Notes: generated by a model from the sequence alone, not told the origin. DNA of 39,990 bases from Brevibacillus migulae (GCF_004521915.1 NZ_SDKD01000029.1:1-39990), one strand, 5' to 3'; shown: positions 24,921 through 33,584, counted from the first letter of the stretch. Program-made: numbers and translations.

Positions 24921-26168
24921 ATGAGAAGATTACTAACGTTTTTTCTTGCAGCAATCATGGTGCTGACCGCGATTCCTCTCGCATCCGCTGCACCTCGCTT
25001 CTCTGATGTTCCCCAGTCTCACTGGGCTTACAAAGAGATTACCGAAATGGCAGAAAGAGGCATCATCAAGGGATACAATGATGGAAAATTCCATCCAAAC
25101 GAGGAAGTAACCCGTGCAGAATTCGCGAAAATTATGATCGCAGCAGCCGATATCGATATTCGCGGAAGCAAAAGCCAAACTTTCACGGATGTTCCTCGCA
25201 CCCACTGGGCATTCAACTATGTGGAGTATGCAAAGCCGTACCTGACCGGGTACAAATCCGGAAGCCGCTACTATTACAAACCGGATGAAGATGCCGTTCG
25301 CGAAGACATCGCCGTCGCACTGGTTCGCCTCTTGGGCTATGATCGTTCGAAAAAGGCAGATCTGTCCGTGATTTCGAAATTCCGCGATGACGACGACATC
25401 TCTCCTGCGCTTCGTTCTTATGTAGCGCTGGCCGTGCAAACCAACTTGATCAAAGGCGACAACAAAGGCTATTTCCGTCCACAAGACGAGATTACCCGTG
25501 CGGAAGCTGCTTCCCTCATCTACCGCGCACTGATTGAAAAAGGCGACGCGGATGACGAGACGAAAGTGGTTTTCCCTGATACCGGAAAGCCGCAAGAACC
25601 AGACAATGATTTGCCAGACAGCGTAACGGACGCTTTCAATGATTCGAAATTGGGCAACTGGCTGACCAACAATGCCAATGCGAAATGGGGCGTCATGGAC
25701 AAAGCGGTTACAGCGATCTCCACTGACAGCAACGTTGACCACTATTACCTCCCGCTGAAATGGGAAGAAAGCAAAAAACCGAAAAAGTATCAAATCGAAG
25801 TGGATGTACTTCCAAAAGGCACAGACGGCCTGGCAGGCTTGTATTTTAACGGTTCGGGCGAAAAAGCACACGTGGTCTATCTGTCCAAAGACAGAATCAA
25901 TGTGGGCTATGTAAATGATACAGAGACAGAAGAGATCAGCAACATTGCCTCCAGCAATTATGATCTGCGCTCATCTAACCGCCTCAAAGTGGTTGTGGAT
26001 GGCAATCAATATCAAGTGTTTGTTAACAACACCTTTGTATTCGGCCAAAAATTGAGTTCCACACCTACTACGAAGCTGGGATTGTACCTGCAGCGTGAAG
26101 CGACAGAAGATCTTCCAAAAGATATGACGCTGCTCGACAACTTCTCGTTCAAGGCATTGGAAAAATAA
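24921..26168 (+). CDS. Secreted S-layer-homology (SLH) protein with C-terminal beta-sandwich-like domain
   Basis: This 415-residue protein has a signal peptide (about residues 1-24, MRRLLTFFLAAIMVL through ASA) and three SLH repeats near 27-72, 87-139 and 154-203. The first two carry FSDVPQSHWA and FTDVPRTHWA, the third a diverged FRDDDDISPALRSY. SLH domains anchor proteins to pyruvylated secondary cell wall polymer. After an acidic linker, residues 235-415 resemble a laminin-G/DUF1080-like jelly roll (LGNWLTNNANAKW, LDNFSFKAL), probably carbohydrate-binding (inference). Hydrolase residues are not evident. AAGGAGG precedes the ATG. It is monocistronic, with its own terminator. Confidence 0.88.
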   Translation: MRRLLTFFLAAIMVLTAIPLASAAPRFSDVPQSHWAYKEITEMAERGIIKGYNDGKFHPNEEVTRAEFAKIMIAAADIDIRGSKSQTFTDVPRTHWAFNYVEYAKPYLTGYKSGSRYYYKPDEDAVREDIAVALVRLLGYDRSKKADLSVISKFRDDDDISPALRSYVALAVQTNLIKGDNKGYFRPQDEITRAEAASLIYRALIEKGDADDETKVVFPDTGKPQEPDNDLPDSVTDAFNDSKLGNWLTNNANAKWGVMDKAVTAISTDSNVDHYYLPLKWEESKKPKKYQIEVDVLPKGTDGLAGLYFNGSGEKAHVVYLSKDRINVGYVNDTETEEISNIASSNYDLRSSNRLKVVVDGNQYQVFVNNTFVFGQKLSSTPTTKLGLYLQREATEDLPKDMTLLDNFSFKALEK

Positions 26169-26179
26169 GCGCCACTCGA

Positions 26180-26214
26180 AGTCCGTTTCTCTGGTAAGGG
26201 AAACGGGCTTTTTT
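26180..26214 (+). terminator. Rho-independent terminator of the SLH gene
   Basis: CCGTTTC (26183-26189) pairs with GAAACGG (26200-26206), followed by CTTTTTT. Confidence 0.85.
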
Positions 26215-26248
26215 ATGCGTAAGCATGGAAAAGACAAACATTCGGGTG

Positions 26249-26254
26249 TATAAT
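26249..26254 (+). promoter_or_regulatory. Candidate -10 of the octanoyltransferase gene
   Basis: A perfect TATAAT lies 43 bases before the chosen TTG start, just after the upstream terminator. The -35 region (AAGACA/TGGAAA) is poor, so confidence is moderate. Confidence 0.45.
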
Positions 26255-26296
26255 TTTGTAGCGATTCTTTGCCGTTTTGCGGAAGGAGATACTCAC

Positions 26297-27142
26297 TTGT
26301 CAAGCGATTATGCCTTTGAACAATTTCAATGGATGGACTCAGGTACGCATACCGCCACCCCCATCGAACCACTTGCGCTCGATGAAGCCTTCGCTCGTGC
26401 CATGAGTGAGCCAGGTGCAATGCCGCTCATCCATTTATGGATTTACGATCAAGCGCTTTTTTTGGGAAGACGCGATGCGAAACTCCCTCATCTTGAAGCT
26501 GCGCTTCGCCAGATGGGAGCGGAAGGATATGGCGCTGTCCTCCGTTCTTCGGGAGGGGCCTGTGTGCCTCTAGATGCGGGAGTGCTCAACATGGCATTTC
26601 TGCTCCCTGATACTTCGATTTCCATCGACTCTTTTTTTCAGCTGGTCGCATCCATGCTGCAAGTCGGACTACGCACCTATGGCCACGTCACATTCGGCGA
26701 GGTAACCGGATCTTACTGTGTAGGGGATTACGATTTTGCCTGTGATGGCAAAAAAATTGGCGGAATGGCGCAAAGACGAACACGCCACGGATCCATTTTG
26801 CAGCTCTGTATCAATGTGGATGACCGACCTCGCGGAGATTTGATGGAACGTTTTTACCACATTGCCGGATTGGCGGAAATGAGTCATGGAAAGCCGATTC
26901 CCCAAATCAATGGAGCAACCATCGGCAGCCTAGCGGAAGCTACGGGTCTTTCCTTGAGCGCAGCTGAAGTAAAGGAAGCTTTGTTTACTTCGATTTCTTC
27001 CCAATGGAACATCATAAACACTCCCTTTGTTGCCCCTAGCACGTATGTAGCAGACGCAAGACAGCATCTTACCGAAAAGCTCGGCTTGTTTTCCTATCAA
27101 GCGAAAGAGCTGCAGCAAACGAGCTGGTCATTGCCCCGATAA
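26297..27142 (+). CDS. lipL: Octanoyl-[GcvH]:protein N-octanoyltransferase (LipL-like)
   Basis: This 281-residue protein of the lipoate ligase/octanoyltransferase fold should move octanoyl groups from GcvH to E2 subunits in lipoate assembly. The acyl-accepting Cys lies in GSYCVGDYD at residue 141, and the lysine loop GKKIGGMAQRR follows at 151-161. The SYC-GDYD arrangement is that of LipL rather than LipM. The TTG at 26297 is chosen because AAGGAG lies 8 bases upstream and the resulting length fits the Bacillus family. The ATG at 26225 has no site and overlaps the promoter. A lipoate-protein ligase assignment is the main alternative. Confidence 0.82.
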   Translation: MSSDYAFEQFQWMDSGTHTATPIEPLALDEAFARAMSEPGAMPLIHLWIYDQALFLGRRDAKLPHLEAALRQMGAEGYGAVLRSSGGACVPLDAGVLNMAFLLPDTSISIDSFFQLVASMLQVGLRTYGHVTFGEVTGSYCVGDYDFACDGKKIGGMAQRRTRHGSILQLCINVDDRPRGDLMERFYHIAGLAEMSHGKPIPQINGATIGSLAEATGLSLSAAEVKEALFTSISSQWNIINTPFVAPSTYVADARQHLTEKLGLFSYQAKELQQTSWSLPR

Positions 27143-27150
27143 AAGAAAGG

Positions 27151-27184
27151 AAAGCGGAACTCCTCATGAGCTCCGCTTTTTATT
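27151..27184. terminator. Bidirectional terminator between lipL and the 27180-27887 gene
   Basis: The stem AGCGGA (27153-27158) with TCCGCT (27172-27177), extended by CTC/GAG, is flanked by T-runs in both orientations. It serves two convergent genes and overlaps the stop region of the minus gene. Confidence 0.82.
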
Positions 27185-27887
27185 TGGGTTCGAAATGCTG
27201 TTTTTTCTCATTGTACCAAAACAATTTCGCCGAACTTTGTTCCATGATCGGCACCCCTGTAGGCTCCAGCGTGCGACGAAGCTGCAGATAGATCAGATTT
27301 TTTTCATCATCGAGCTGCAGATTCCCCTCAATCGTCTCGATCGTCTCATTTTCTGTCCGGCTATGCCCGATTCCACTCCACACCACTTTATATCCATTCG
27401 AAGTAGAACGAATCACATATAAGCTATCTTCGTCTTTCTTCCCACCGCTAGTCTCTGTCGTCAATACCACCATTTTTTCTTCTCGACCGATCACCTGGAA
27501 CCCGATGACTGGTTGCTTCATTTCAAATACAGCTTCATAACGTCCATCTTTGTATGCATACAAAAGGAAGATCCCGTTACGGTGACCGGTGTTCGCAATA
27601 ACCGCTAGTTCCGGCTCATTGCTTTTTCCAGTTTCGCTTTTGTCTAGCTGTATCTGCGAATAGCTGATTCCATTTTCCACCACCAGTTTCTGCATCTCAG
27701 GAGCTAACCGGCTGCGGACATCTTCGACTAGCCAATCTGGAATAGACGCAGTATGCGCGCGGTTTGCTTCACTGTCCACATGCGTCTCCATTGCGCTCAT
27801 AAAATTGGCGTGGAGCAAATACAGCACCCAGCCGCTAAGACATATCATCGCCAGCAGAAGATACCGGTAACTTTTTCGCAAACGCAT
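27180..27887 (-). CDS. Membrane-anchored hypothetical protein
   Basis: This 235-residue protein has one N-terminal hydrophobic segment (about 8-26, YRYLLLAMICLSGWVLYLL) after basic residues, so most of it probably lies outside the membrane. The rest alternates strands, with repeated patterns of Y/V and charged residues and no motif I recognise. The ATG at 27887 has AGGAG at 11 bases, rather far, so the start is not certain. It is flanked by lipL (convergent) and the CBS gene (divergent), neither of which gives a functional clue. Confidence 0.65.
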   Translation of the reverse strand: MRLRKSYRYLLLAMICLSGWVLYLLHANFMSAMETHVDSEANRAHTASIPDWLVEDVRSRLAPEMQKLVVENGISYSQIQLDKSETGKSNEPELAVIANTGHRNGIFLLYAYKDGRYEAVFEMKQPVIGFQVIGREEKMVVLTTETSGGKKDEDSLYVIRSTSNGYKVVWSGIGHSRTENETIETIEGNLQLDDEKNLIYLQLRRTLEPTGVPIMEQSSAKLFWYNEKKQHFEPK

Positions 27888-28024
27888 TCTCCCATCATCT
27901 CCTGATGGTAAGACGTGGAAGGTAAGTAAAAAGTTACAGGTCTTTTCCTTTAAACACCTAATGCAACAGAAATGCCATTCGTGCATACTAATTACAGGGA
28001 CTTCTGTTCCACACCTCGATCACT

Positions 28025-28050
28025 TGCCCGTCATTCGCTGGGCATTTTTT
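28025..28050 (+). terminator. Orphan plus-strand terminator-like hairpin
   Basis: TGCCC (28025-28029) pairs with GGGCA (28040-28044), followed by six T. No plus-strand gene lies upstream within the preceding 880 bases. It may end a short leader or small RNA before the CBS gene, or be chance. Confidence 0.45.
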
Positions 28051-28146
28051 CTTATTCGCCCGACTTTCACTTTTTCTTTCCGCTCCGAATAAGGTAAGAT
28101 GGTAAAGAGCGGAATTATGATGTTGAGTTAGGCTGGTGATGCATAG

Positions 28147-28587
28147 GTGGATATACCGAACGATTTTTTGACAAGACCTGTTAAAGATTTGATCATCTCA
28201 TCATCGAAGGTAGCCCATGTACAACTTGGCAATTCATTGGAGCACGCCTTGCTTGTGCTGATTAAATCAGGCTATTCAGCCATCCCGGTCCTTGACAGCA
28301 GTTATCGGATTCAAGGTTTGATCAGTACCACGATGATATTAGATCAAATTCTTGGACTAGAGCGAATTGAGTATGAACGTCTTGGCGAGCATACTGTTGA
28401 TCAAGTGATGAATACCAAAATACCTCGTATGAAAGAATCCGAGCATTTCCTTAGAGCCCTGGAGCTCTCCATCAACCATCCCTTTGTCTGTATGGAGAAT
28501 GAAGACGGGGTATTCGTTGGAATTCTCACCCGTAAAAATGTATTGGCGCTTAACTACCAATATTTTCGCCAGCACAATCCGAGTTAA
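28147..28587 (+). CDS. cbpB: CBS-domain protein, CbpB/DarB (YkuL) type
   Basis: This 146-residue soluble protein consists of two CBS repeats (about 20-75 and 85-140) with VLIKSGYSAIPVLDS and DGVFVGILTRKNVLALN. The length and sequence match Bacillus YkuL, which binds c-di-AMP and in its free form activates the stringent enzyme Rel and pyruvate carboxylase (established in Bacillus and Listeria). GTG at 28147 is the start, with GGTGAT 6 bases upstream; no better start is in frame. It is monocistronic, with a strong terminator. Confidence 0.87.
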   Translation: MDIPNDFLTRPVKDLIISSSKVAHVQLGNSLEHALLVLIKSGYSAIPVLDSSYRIQGLISTTMILDQILGLERIEYERLGEHTVDQVMNTKIPRMKESEHFLRALELSINHPFVCMENEDGVFVGILTRKNVLALNYQYFRQHNPS

Positions 28588-28607
28588 CCTGTAAGCAACG
28601 TTTACGC

Positions 28608-28645
28608 CAAAAACAGATCTGATCACCGTTCAGATCTGTTTTTTC
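28608..28645. terminator. Bidirectional terminator shared by cbpB and the YheC/D-like gene
   Basis: AACAGATCTGA (28612-28622) and TCAGATCTGTT (28630-28640) form a perfect 11-base stem with T-runs on both sides. One arm includes the last codons and stop of the convergent minus gene. Confidence 0.9.
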
Positions 28646-29706
28646 CTGTTCCTTTTCATCTGAAACAAACTTTTCCCGTATTCCATTGGATGCAGGTACG
28701 CACGCCGGAACATATCGATTTCTCCTGCTTCAAAAAAAGAGTATCGCTGATCGCGTACGTTTACCTCGATCAGATACGGATTGCCTTTCTCATCAATCCC
28801 CATGTCCATTCCCAGATCGGCCAGTGATGGAAAGTGAGCCGCATACTGCTTGGCGATTTCGAGGGCCGCGACACCTAATCGCATCTTGACTATTTCCGCC
28901 GTTTCCATCGAAAAAAGTTCCTGCAGTACTTGATCAATCTTAAGCGCCTGTCCTCCTTGCGCCAGATTGCTCAGTTTGTTTTCATTATTTGCTACCTTGG
29001 CCACCATGCCGGAAATACACCACTCACCGATCCCATTTCGTTGGACGGATACACGCATATCGAAGGTTTCCCCACGATAAGTGGCAAGCGGGACTCCCTC
29101 CTGCACTACAAACCGCCTTTTCCCTACCCATTTCCCGATTTCTTGAATCAGCGCGCGCCTGCCAAGCAATTTTTTTTGCGTGGATGATATGGATAAATAA
29201 CGATCTCCCTGCCGTTCAATGCGTACCACACCGACCCCGACCGAGCCAATGGACGGTTTTACATAAAGGACTGGACTCGTGTTCAGAAACTGCAGAAAGG
29301 ATTGGCGTGTGTACAGTTGCGTCTTAGGCAAGTAAGAGCGTATCCATTTATTTTTCCATAAGAGCTGATGGACGCGCAGCTTATCACGCATGACGATCTC
29401 ATTGAATACTTTATATCTCCCGCTTAAATGTCGAATGATTGCTCTTGTTGACGGTTGGCCGCTCAGAACACGGTTGTGTATCACCTCGGGAATGGGAACG
29501 GTCTGTGCGGTTAAACGATCGTTGTGCCAGAAGTGGCCTCTGACACGTCTTGCTTTCAGGTTGACATGACGCGGGTGAAAAAAAACCGGCTCAAGGCCCA
29601 GTTCCTTTCCAATGTCCACATAGTAATCCAAGCGTTCGTAAGTTGGTTTTCCCGCGATACCGTTTTCCATCAGCGCCCAATCGAGCATGATTCCGATTCG
29701 TTTCAC
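28630..29706 (-). CDS. YheC/YheD-family ATP-grasp protein (spore coat-associated type)
   Basis: This 358-residue protein belongs to the YheCD family (PF14398), known in Bacilli as endospore coat-associated and built on an ATP-grasp fold. Visible pieces are an N-terminal domain IGIMLDWALMEN, the nucleotide-binding strand VLYVKPSIGSVGVGVVRI, QEGVPLATYRGETFDMRVSV, and the catalytic end region YLIEVNVRDQ. It should ligate a carboxylate to an amine or thiol, but the substrate is unknown. GTG at 29706 follows GAGGGGAT at 5 bases; the frame to 29766 has no site. A sigma-K-like promoter upstream supports mother-cell expression. The terminator overlaps its stop. Confidence 0.85.
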   Translation of the reverse strand: MKRIGIMLDWALMENGIAGKPTYERLDYYVDIGKELGLEPVFFHPRHVNLKARRVRGHFWHNDRLTAQTVPIPEVIHNRVLSGQPSTRAIIRHLSGRYKVFNEIVMRDKLRVHQLLWKNKWIRSYLPKTQLYTRQSFLQFLNTSPVLYVKPSIGSVGVGVVRIERQGDRYLSISSTQKKLLGRRALIQEIGKWVGKRRFVVQEGVPLATYRGETFDMRVSVQRNGIGEWCISGMVAKVANNENKLSNLAQGGQALKIDQVLQELFSMETAEIVKMRLGVAALEIAKQYAAHFPSLADLGMDMGIDEKGNPYLIEVNVRDQRYSFFEAGEIDMFRRAYLHPMEYGKSLFQMKRNRKKQI

Positions 29707-29752
29707 GACATATCCCCTCTTACTTAAGCTGGTTTTGCAGCCATTCTCATCA

Positions 29753-29780
29753 TAAGGTATGTGCAAAAGCCGAGAGAGGT
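29753..29780 (-). promoter_or_regulatory. Candidate sigma-K promoter of the YheC/D-like gene
   Basis: On the minus strand AC (29780-29779), then 17 bases, then CATACCTTA (29761-29753). The -10 is a full match to CATANNNTA. It lies 47 bases from the GTG start. Confidence 0.55.
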
Positions 29781-29844
29781 TTGCCCATTTTCACCATCAG
29801 CAGACAAGAATCGTCACAATTGTCAGAATATGCGCTTGCCCGGG

Positions 29845-29877
29845 AAAAGAAAACATCCACCTTGCGAGGTGGATGTC
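29845..29877 (-). terminator. Rho-independent terminator of tdh-kbl
   Basis: On the minus strand ACATCCACCT (29876-29867) pairs perfectly with AGGTGGATGT (29862-29853) across a four-base loop, followed by TTTCTTTT. Confidence 0.9.
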
Positions 29878-29891
29878 ATGCTTTTCATCAA

Positions 29892-31067
29892 TTAAATGAT
29901 ATTGAGTTCCTTGCCGACTTTTTCAAAAATATGTAGTGCCTTTTGCAAATCTTCCTGGCTATGCGCCGCGGTCACAATAGTTCTGACGCGCGCTGTCCCC
30001 TCTGGAACGGTAGGGTAAGCAATTCCTGTCCCCATAACCCCTTCCTGAAGCAGACGATCTGAGAACAACATTGCTTTGGCCCCGTCACCCACAATCACGG
30101 GTGTTACCGGCGATTCACTGTTTCCTGTGTTAAACCCGAGAGATTGCAAGCCTGCCTTGAAGAAGCGGGTGTTATCCCACAGCTTGTCAATCAGCTGCGG
30201 TTCTTCCAATAATACATCCAGTGCGGCGATGCATGCTGCAGTCACTGCAGGTGGGTGGGAGGTGCTAAACAAGAATGGACGCCCACGGTGAATGAGATAA
30301 TCTCTGACGGTTTGTGTACTTGCCACATAGCCGCCCAGGACCCCTATCGCTTTGGACAGTGTGCCAACTTGAATGTGGACACGACCGTTCAAGTCGAAAT
30401 GATCCACGGTTCCGCGACCGTTGCTGCCGAATACACCACTGGCATGGGCATCATCCACCATGACCATGGCGTTATATTTTTCAGCCAACTCTACAATTTC
30501 CGGGAGCAGCGCCACATCTCCATCCATGGAGAATACACCGTCCGTTACAATCAAGCGTGTGCGGTACTGCTGCGTTTCCTTTAAGGCTTGCTCCAGATCC
30601 GCCATATCGCTATGCTTGTAAATGCGGCGAGCCGCTTTCGTCAAACGAATCCCATCGATAATTGATGCGTGGTTCCATGCATCGGAAATCACTACGTCTT
30701 TGTCATCAAGCAGGGCACTCAACACACCGACGTTTGCCGTAAATCCGGATTGGAATACGAGCGCAGCTTCGGTATGCTTAAATTCAGCAAGACGTCTTTC
30801 CAACTCTTGGTGCATGCTAAAAGTACCAACAATCGTCCGTACGGAACCTGTTCCCGCTCCGAACTCTTCCACCGCTTTCAAGGCTGCCTGTTTCAATTTT
30901 GGATGGGTGGTCAATCCGAGATAGTTATTGGAGGAAAGTTGGATCACCTGTTTACCATTAATCGTGACATACGGTCCTTGATCACTTTCGATTTCCACCA
31001 ATTGACGAAAAGTGCCTTTTTCCTTCATTTGATCCAATTCAGCTTGCAAATGTTCAAACCCTTTCAT
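29892..31067 (-). CDS. kbl: Glycine C-acetyltransferase (2-amino-3-ketobutyrate CoA ligase)
   Basis: The enzyme splits 2-amino-3-ketobutyrate with CoA into glycine and acetyl-CoA, the step after Tdh. It is a PLP enzyme of the alpha-oxoamine synthase family with 391 residues. DDAHASG is at 205-211, the Schiff-base Lys at 239 in VGTLSKAIG, and the glycine-rich SNNYLGLTT near 46-54. ATG at 31067 follows GGGAGG. It lies 12 bases below tdh, the classic tdh-kbl operon, and ends at a strong terminator. Confidence 0.97.
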   Translation of the reverse strand: MKGFEHLQAELDQMKEKGTFRQLVEIESDQGPYVTINGKQVIQLSSNNYLGLTTHPKLKQAALKAVEEFGAGTGSVRTIVGTFSMHQELERRLAEFKHTEAALVFQSGFTANVGVLSALLDDKDVVISDAWNHASIIDGIRLTKAARRIYKHSDMADLEQALKETQQYRTRLIVTDGVFSMDGDVALLPEIVELAEKYNAMVMVDDAHASGVFGSNGRGTVDHFDLNGRVHIQVGTLSKAIGVLGGYVASTQTVRDYLIHRGRPFLFSTSHPPAVTAACIAALDVLLEEPQLIDKLWDNTRFFKAGLQSLGFNTGNSESPVTPVIVGDGAKAMLFSDRLLQEGVMGTGIAYPTVPEGTARVRTIVTAAHSQEDLQKALHIFEKVGKELNII

Positions 31068-31079
31068 CTGACAGCCTCC

Positions 31080-32120
31080 CTACGGCAATAATACGACTTT
31101 TCCACATTGACCGCTGATCATCAGGTCAAAGCCTTCTTTGAAGTTTTCCAGCGGCATGGTATGTGTAATGATTGGTGTTACATCAACTTGTCCGGAATGG
31201 ATCAAGCCGCTTGTTTGACGCCAGGTTTCATACATTTTACGCCCCGTAATCCCCTGGACCGTCACCCCTTTAAATACGATCTGGTTGGTAATATCCAGCT
31301 CGATGGGCTTCGTTGGCAGACTGAGAATGGACATTCTCCCGCCATTGGTCAGCATTTCAAAGGCTTGGCGGATCGCTACCGGATGGCCGGACATTTCGCA
31401 CACAACCTCGACGCCAGTCCCCTCGGTGACCTGCATCACGCGTTTCACCGGATCTTCCTGTGCGGAGTTGATCGTGACTGTCGCCCCTACTTTTCTGGCA
31501 AGGTCCAGACGATAGTCATTGATGTCAATCGCAATGACTTCTGTAGCCCCGGAAGCCTTCGCGACTGCAACTGCCATGATGCCGATCGGTCCACACCCGA
31601 CTACCGCCACGGTTTTCCCGGCAATAGGACCCGCCAGTACCGTATGTACAGCGTTCCCCATCGGCTCTTGAATGGAAGCCTTTTCAAAAGGCATATCGAT
31701 TGGATTTTTCCAGATATTTTCCGCAGGCATCTTCACATACTCGGCAAAGCAACCTTGAAATTCGACGCCAAGGATTTTCGTGTTTTGGCAAATATGGTAC
31801 TGACCCGTTTTGCATTGCAAGCATTGGTGACACACGACATGGGTTTCCGCTGAAACATGATCACCGATCTTCACTCCGGTTACGTCACGGCCCACTTCGA
31901 CGACCACCCCGGAAAACTCGTGGCCGAAAACCATCGGGGCTTTGATTCTGCTCTCTGCCCACGCATCCCACGTATAGATGTGAACATCTGTACCGCAAAT
32001 CGAAGTCGCTTTAACTTGAATCAATACTTCGTGCGGCTCTATTTGAGGGATTGGCACTTCCCGTAATTCTGCTCCTGGACCCAAATGATGCTTCATGATT
32101 GCCTTCATCGTTGTTCCCAT
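31080..32120 (-). CDS. tdh: L-threonine 3-dehydrogenase
   Basis: This zinc-dependent medium-chain dehydrogenase oxidises threonine to 2-amino-3-ketobutyrate with NAD+. The catalytic zinc ligands are Cys42 (SICGTDVH) and His67-Glu68 (FGHEF). The structural zinc cysteines are 97, 100, 103 and 111 in CHQCLQCKTGQYHIC, and the NAD site is VVGCGPIGIMA. ATG at 32120 gives 346 residues, the normal length; ATG at 32108 would give 342. Ribosome binding sites are weak for both, so the start is approximate. The longer frame to 32216 is not supported. Confidence 0.95.
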   Translation of the reverse strand: MGTTMKAIMKHHLGPGAELREVPIPQIEPHEVLIQVKATSICGTDVHIYTWDAWAESRIKAPMVFGHEFSGVVVEVGRDVTGVKIGDHVSAETHVVCHQCLQCKTGQYHICQNTKILGVEFQGCFAEYVKMPAENIWKNPIDMPFEKASIQEPMGNAVHTVLAGPIAGKTVAVVGCGPIGIMAVAVAKASGATEVIAIDINDYRLDLARKVGATVTINSAQEDPVKRVMQVTEGTGVEVVCEMSGHPVAIRQAFEMLTNGGRMSILSLPTKPIELDITNQIVFKGVTVQGITGRKMYETWRQTSGLIHSGQVDVTPIITHTMPLENFKEGFDLMISGQCGKVVLLP

Positions 32121-32257
32121 CCTTATATCTACCCTTTCCATATTGGAATGGCAGTGTGTTTTCTTTATCATTAGCATATCACAGGGAACTTTTTCGTGTC
32201 CATACGATGAAGACAATATCGATTAAACTTGCACAAATGTACTTCTGGAGTGGACTT

Positions 32258-32815
32258 TCACGCCCTTCGCTCAATGGCAAGGAGAAACGGTGCCTGATTC
32301 TGTTGATTCACATATTGGTATTGCAGCACGAGAAATTCCGTCTGGTCGAGCTTTTGACAATATTGAATGACGGCGTCTTTCTCCATTTTTCCTGCGGGAT
32401 GGCCCCAATAAACGATGATGGTCATGATCCCACCCGGCCGCAGTAGGGATATCCCCGCTTCAATCGCCCGAATGGTACTTTCCGCTTTTGTCGTGATTTC
32501 CTTGTCACCGCCCGGCAGGTACCCGAGATTAAACATGATGGCTGCCGGCTTCTCGGTGATCCGGCTCATTTCCTCGTGACTCGCGAGGACAAGCTCTACA
32601 CGCTCCAACACTCCCTCCCGTTCTAACCGCATCCTTGTTTTTTCCATCGCTTCCGGCTGGATATCATACGCGATCACGCGCCCTTGCTCCCCAACGGTTT
32701 TGCAGAGAAACAGCGTATCATTTCCATTTCCCATGGTCGCATCAACCGCCAATTCGCCTGGTTGGATCCTCTCCACGATCAATCTTCTGGCTACTTCCAA
32801 GACATTCGGCAACAC
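32258..32815 (-). CDS. mnmM: tRNA methyltransferase MnmM (YtqB family)
   Basis: This 185-residue class I SAM methyltransferase has motif I VDATMGNGNDTLFL near 24-37 and the downstream MFNLGYLPGGDKEI, both hallmarks of the YtqB family (PF06962). YtqB/MnmM makes the final methylation of nm5s2U to mnm5s2U at the tRNA wobble base in Bacillus (established). GTG at 32815 has GGGGAG at 12 bases, rather far, so the start may be coupled to the preceding gene, whose stop lies 22 bases upstream. It is convergent with nothing and stands apart from tdh by its own end at 32258. Confidence 0.9.
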   Translation of the reverse strand: MLPNVLEVARRLIVERIQPGELAVDATMGNGNDTLFLCKTVGEQGRVIAYDIQPEAMEKTRMRLEREGVLERVELVLASHEEMSRITEKPAAIMFNLGYLPGGDKEITTKAESTIRAIEAGISLLRPGGIMTIIVYWGHPAGKMEKDAVIQYCQKLDQTEFLVLQYQYVNQQNQAPFLLAIERRA

Positions 32816-32837
32816 TTTTTCTCTCGACTCCCCTCAG

Positions 32838-33584
32838 TCATAGAACGATTTGCATACCTTCTTTTGCTACCAGACACTCTCCGTATGTATAGCTCTTCGC
32901 CTCTTCGAGAATGTCCTCCTCTTTATACGCGTGAAACAAGTGTGTGATCACCAATTTTTTCACCTGGAGCTGTTGTCCGGCTTGAGCAGCCAATTCAACC
33001 GTTAGATGTCCATTCAATTCTTTTGGCGTGTAATATTTGCGCAAAAACGTCCCTTCGCAGATGAACAGGTCGGCTTGCCTGGCAAATGGTTCCCATTTCG
33101 TCGTAGGTCCGCTATCAGCACCGTACACAAACGTTTTCCCATTCGCTTCGATCCGTACCGCATAACACGGTACATCATGCTCCGTACGTAAAAAAGATAG
33201 CTTCATGTCACCGATTTCGATATGGGAATGCTCATCAACCGGGAAAAAGCGTGTCGCGTCCCGATACGTCAAGGATTCTGCACGGTCAGCCGGCTCTGCT
33301 GGTCCATAAATCGGAACCGGATGGTTTGCATCCCGATCTTTCACGTTTTGATGGACCATGATTCCATATTGCAGCACTCCTACGTCCGCGATGTGATCAT
33401 GGTGATAGTGGCTGAGGACCACGGCATCCAGCTTATAGATGGGCAATTCTTTTCCCAACTGACTGATCACGCCGCTCCCACAATCCAATAGCAGATTCGT
33501 CGTAGCGGTCTGCACCAAATATCCCGCCGTCGCGCCATCTGGACCGGGATAGGGCGATTGACAACCCAAAATCGTAATGCGCAT
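32838..33584 (-). CDS. Metallo-beta-lactamase-fold hydrolase (YhfI-like)
   Basis: This 248-residue protein has the dinuclear zinc motif HYHHDH near residues 59-64, a later His in RTEHDVP, the Asp of YGADSGPT and a final ITHLFHAY. It resembles Bacillus YhfI and RNase Z-like phosphodiesterases, though the RNase Z exosite arm is absent. The substrate is unknown. ATG at 33584 follows AAGGA at 9 bases. It is divergent from the YkvI-like gene and precedes mnmM by 22 bases, probably in one transcript. Confidence 0.87.
   Translation of the reverse strand: MRITILGCQSPYPGPDGATAGYLVQTATTNLLLDCGSGVISQLGKELPIYKLDAVVLSHYHHDHIADVGVLQYGIMVHQNVKDRDANHPVPIYGPAEPADRAESLTYRDATRFFPVDEHSHIEIGDMKLSFLRTEHDVPCYAVRIEANGKTFVYGADSGPTTKWEPFARQADLFICEGTFLRKYYTPKELNGHLTVELAAQAGQQLQVKKLVITHLFHAYKEEDILEEAKSYTYGECLVAKEGMQIVL

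Noticed and set aside
27961..28092. A 43-residue plus-strand ORF with a CxxC, spanning the orphan terminator
   Set aside because: It has no ribosome binding site and no recognisable family, and a terminator hairpin lies inside it.
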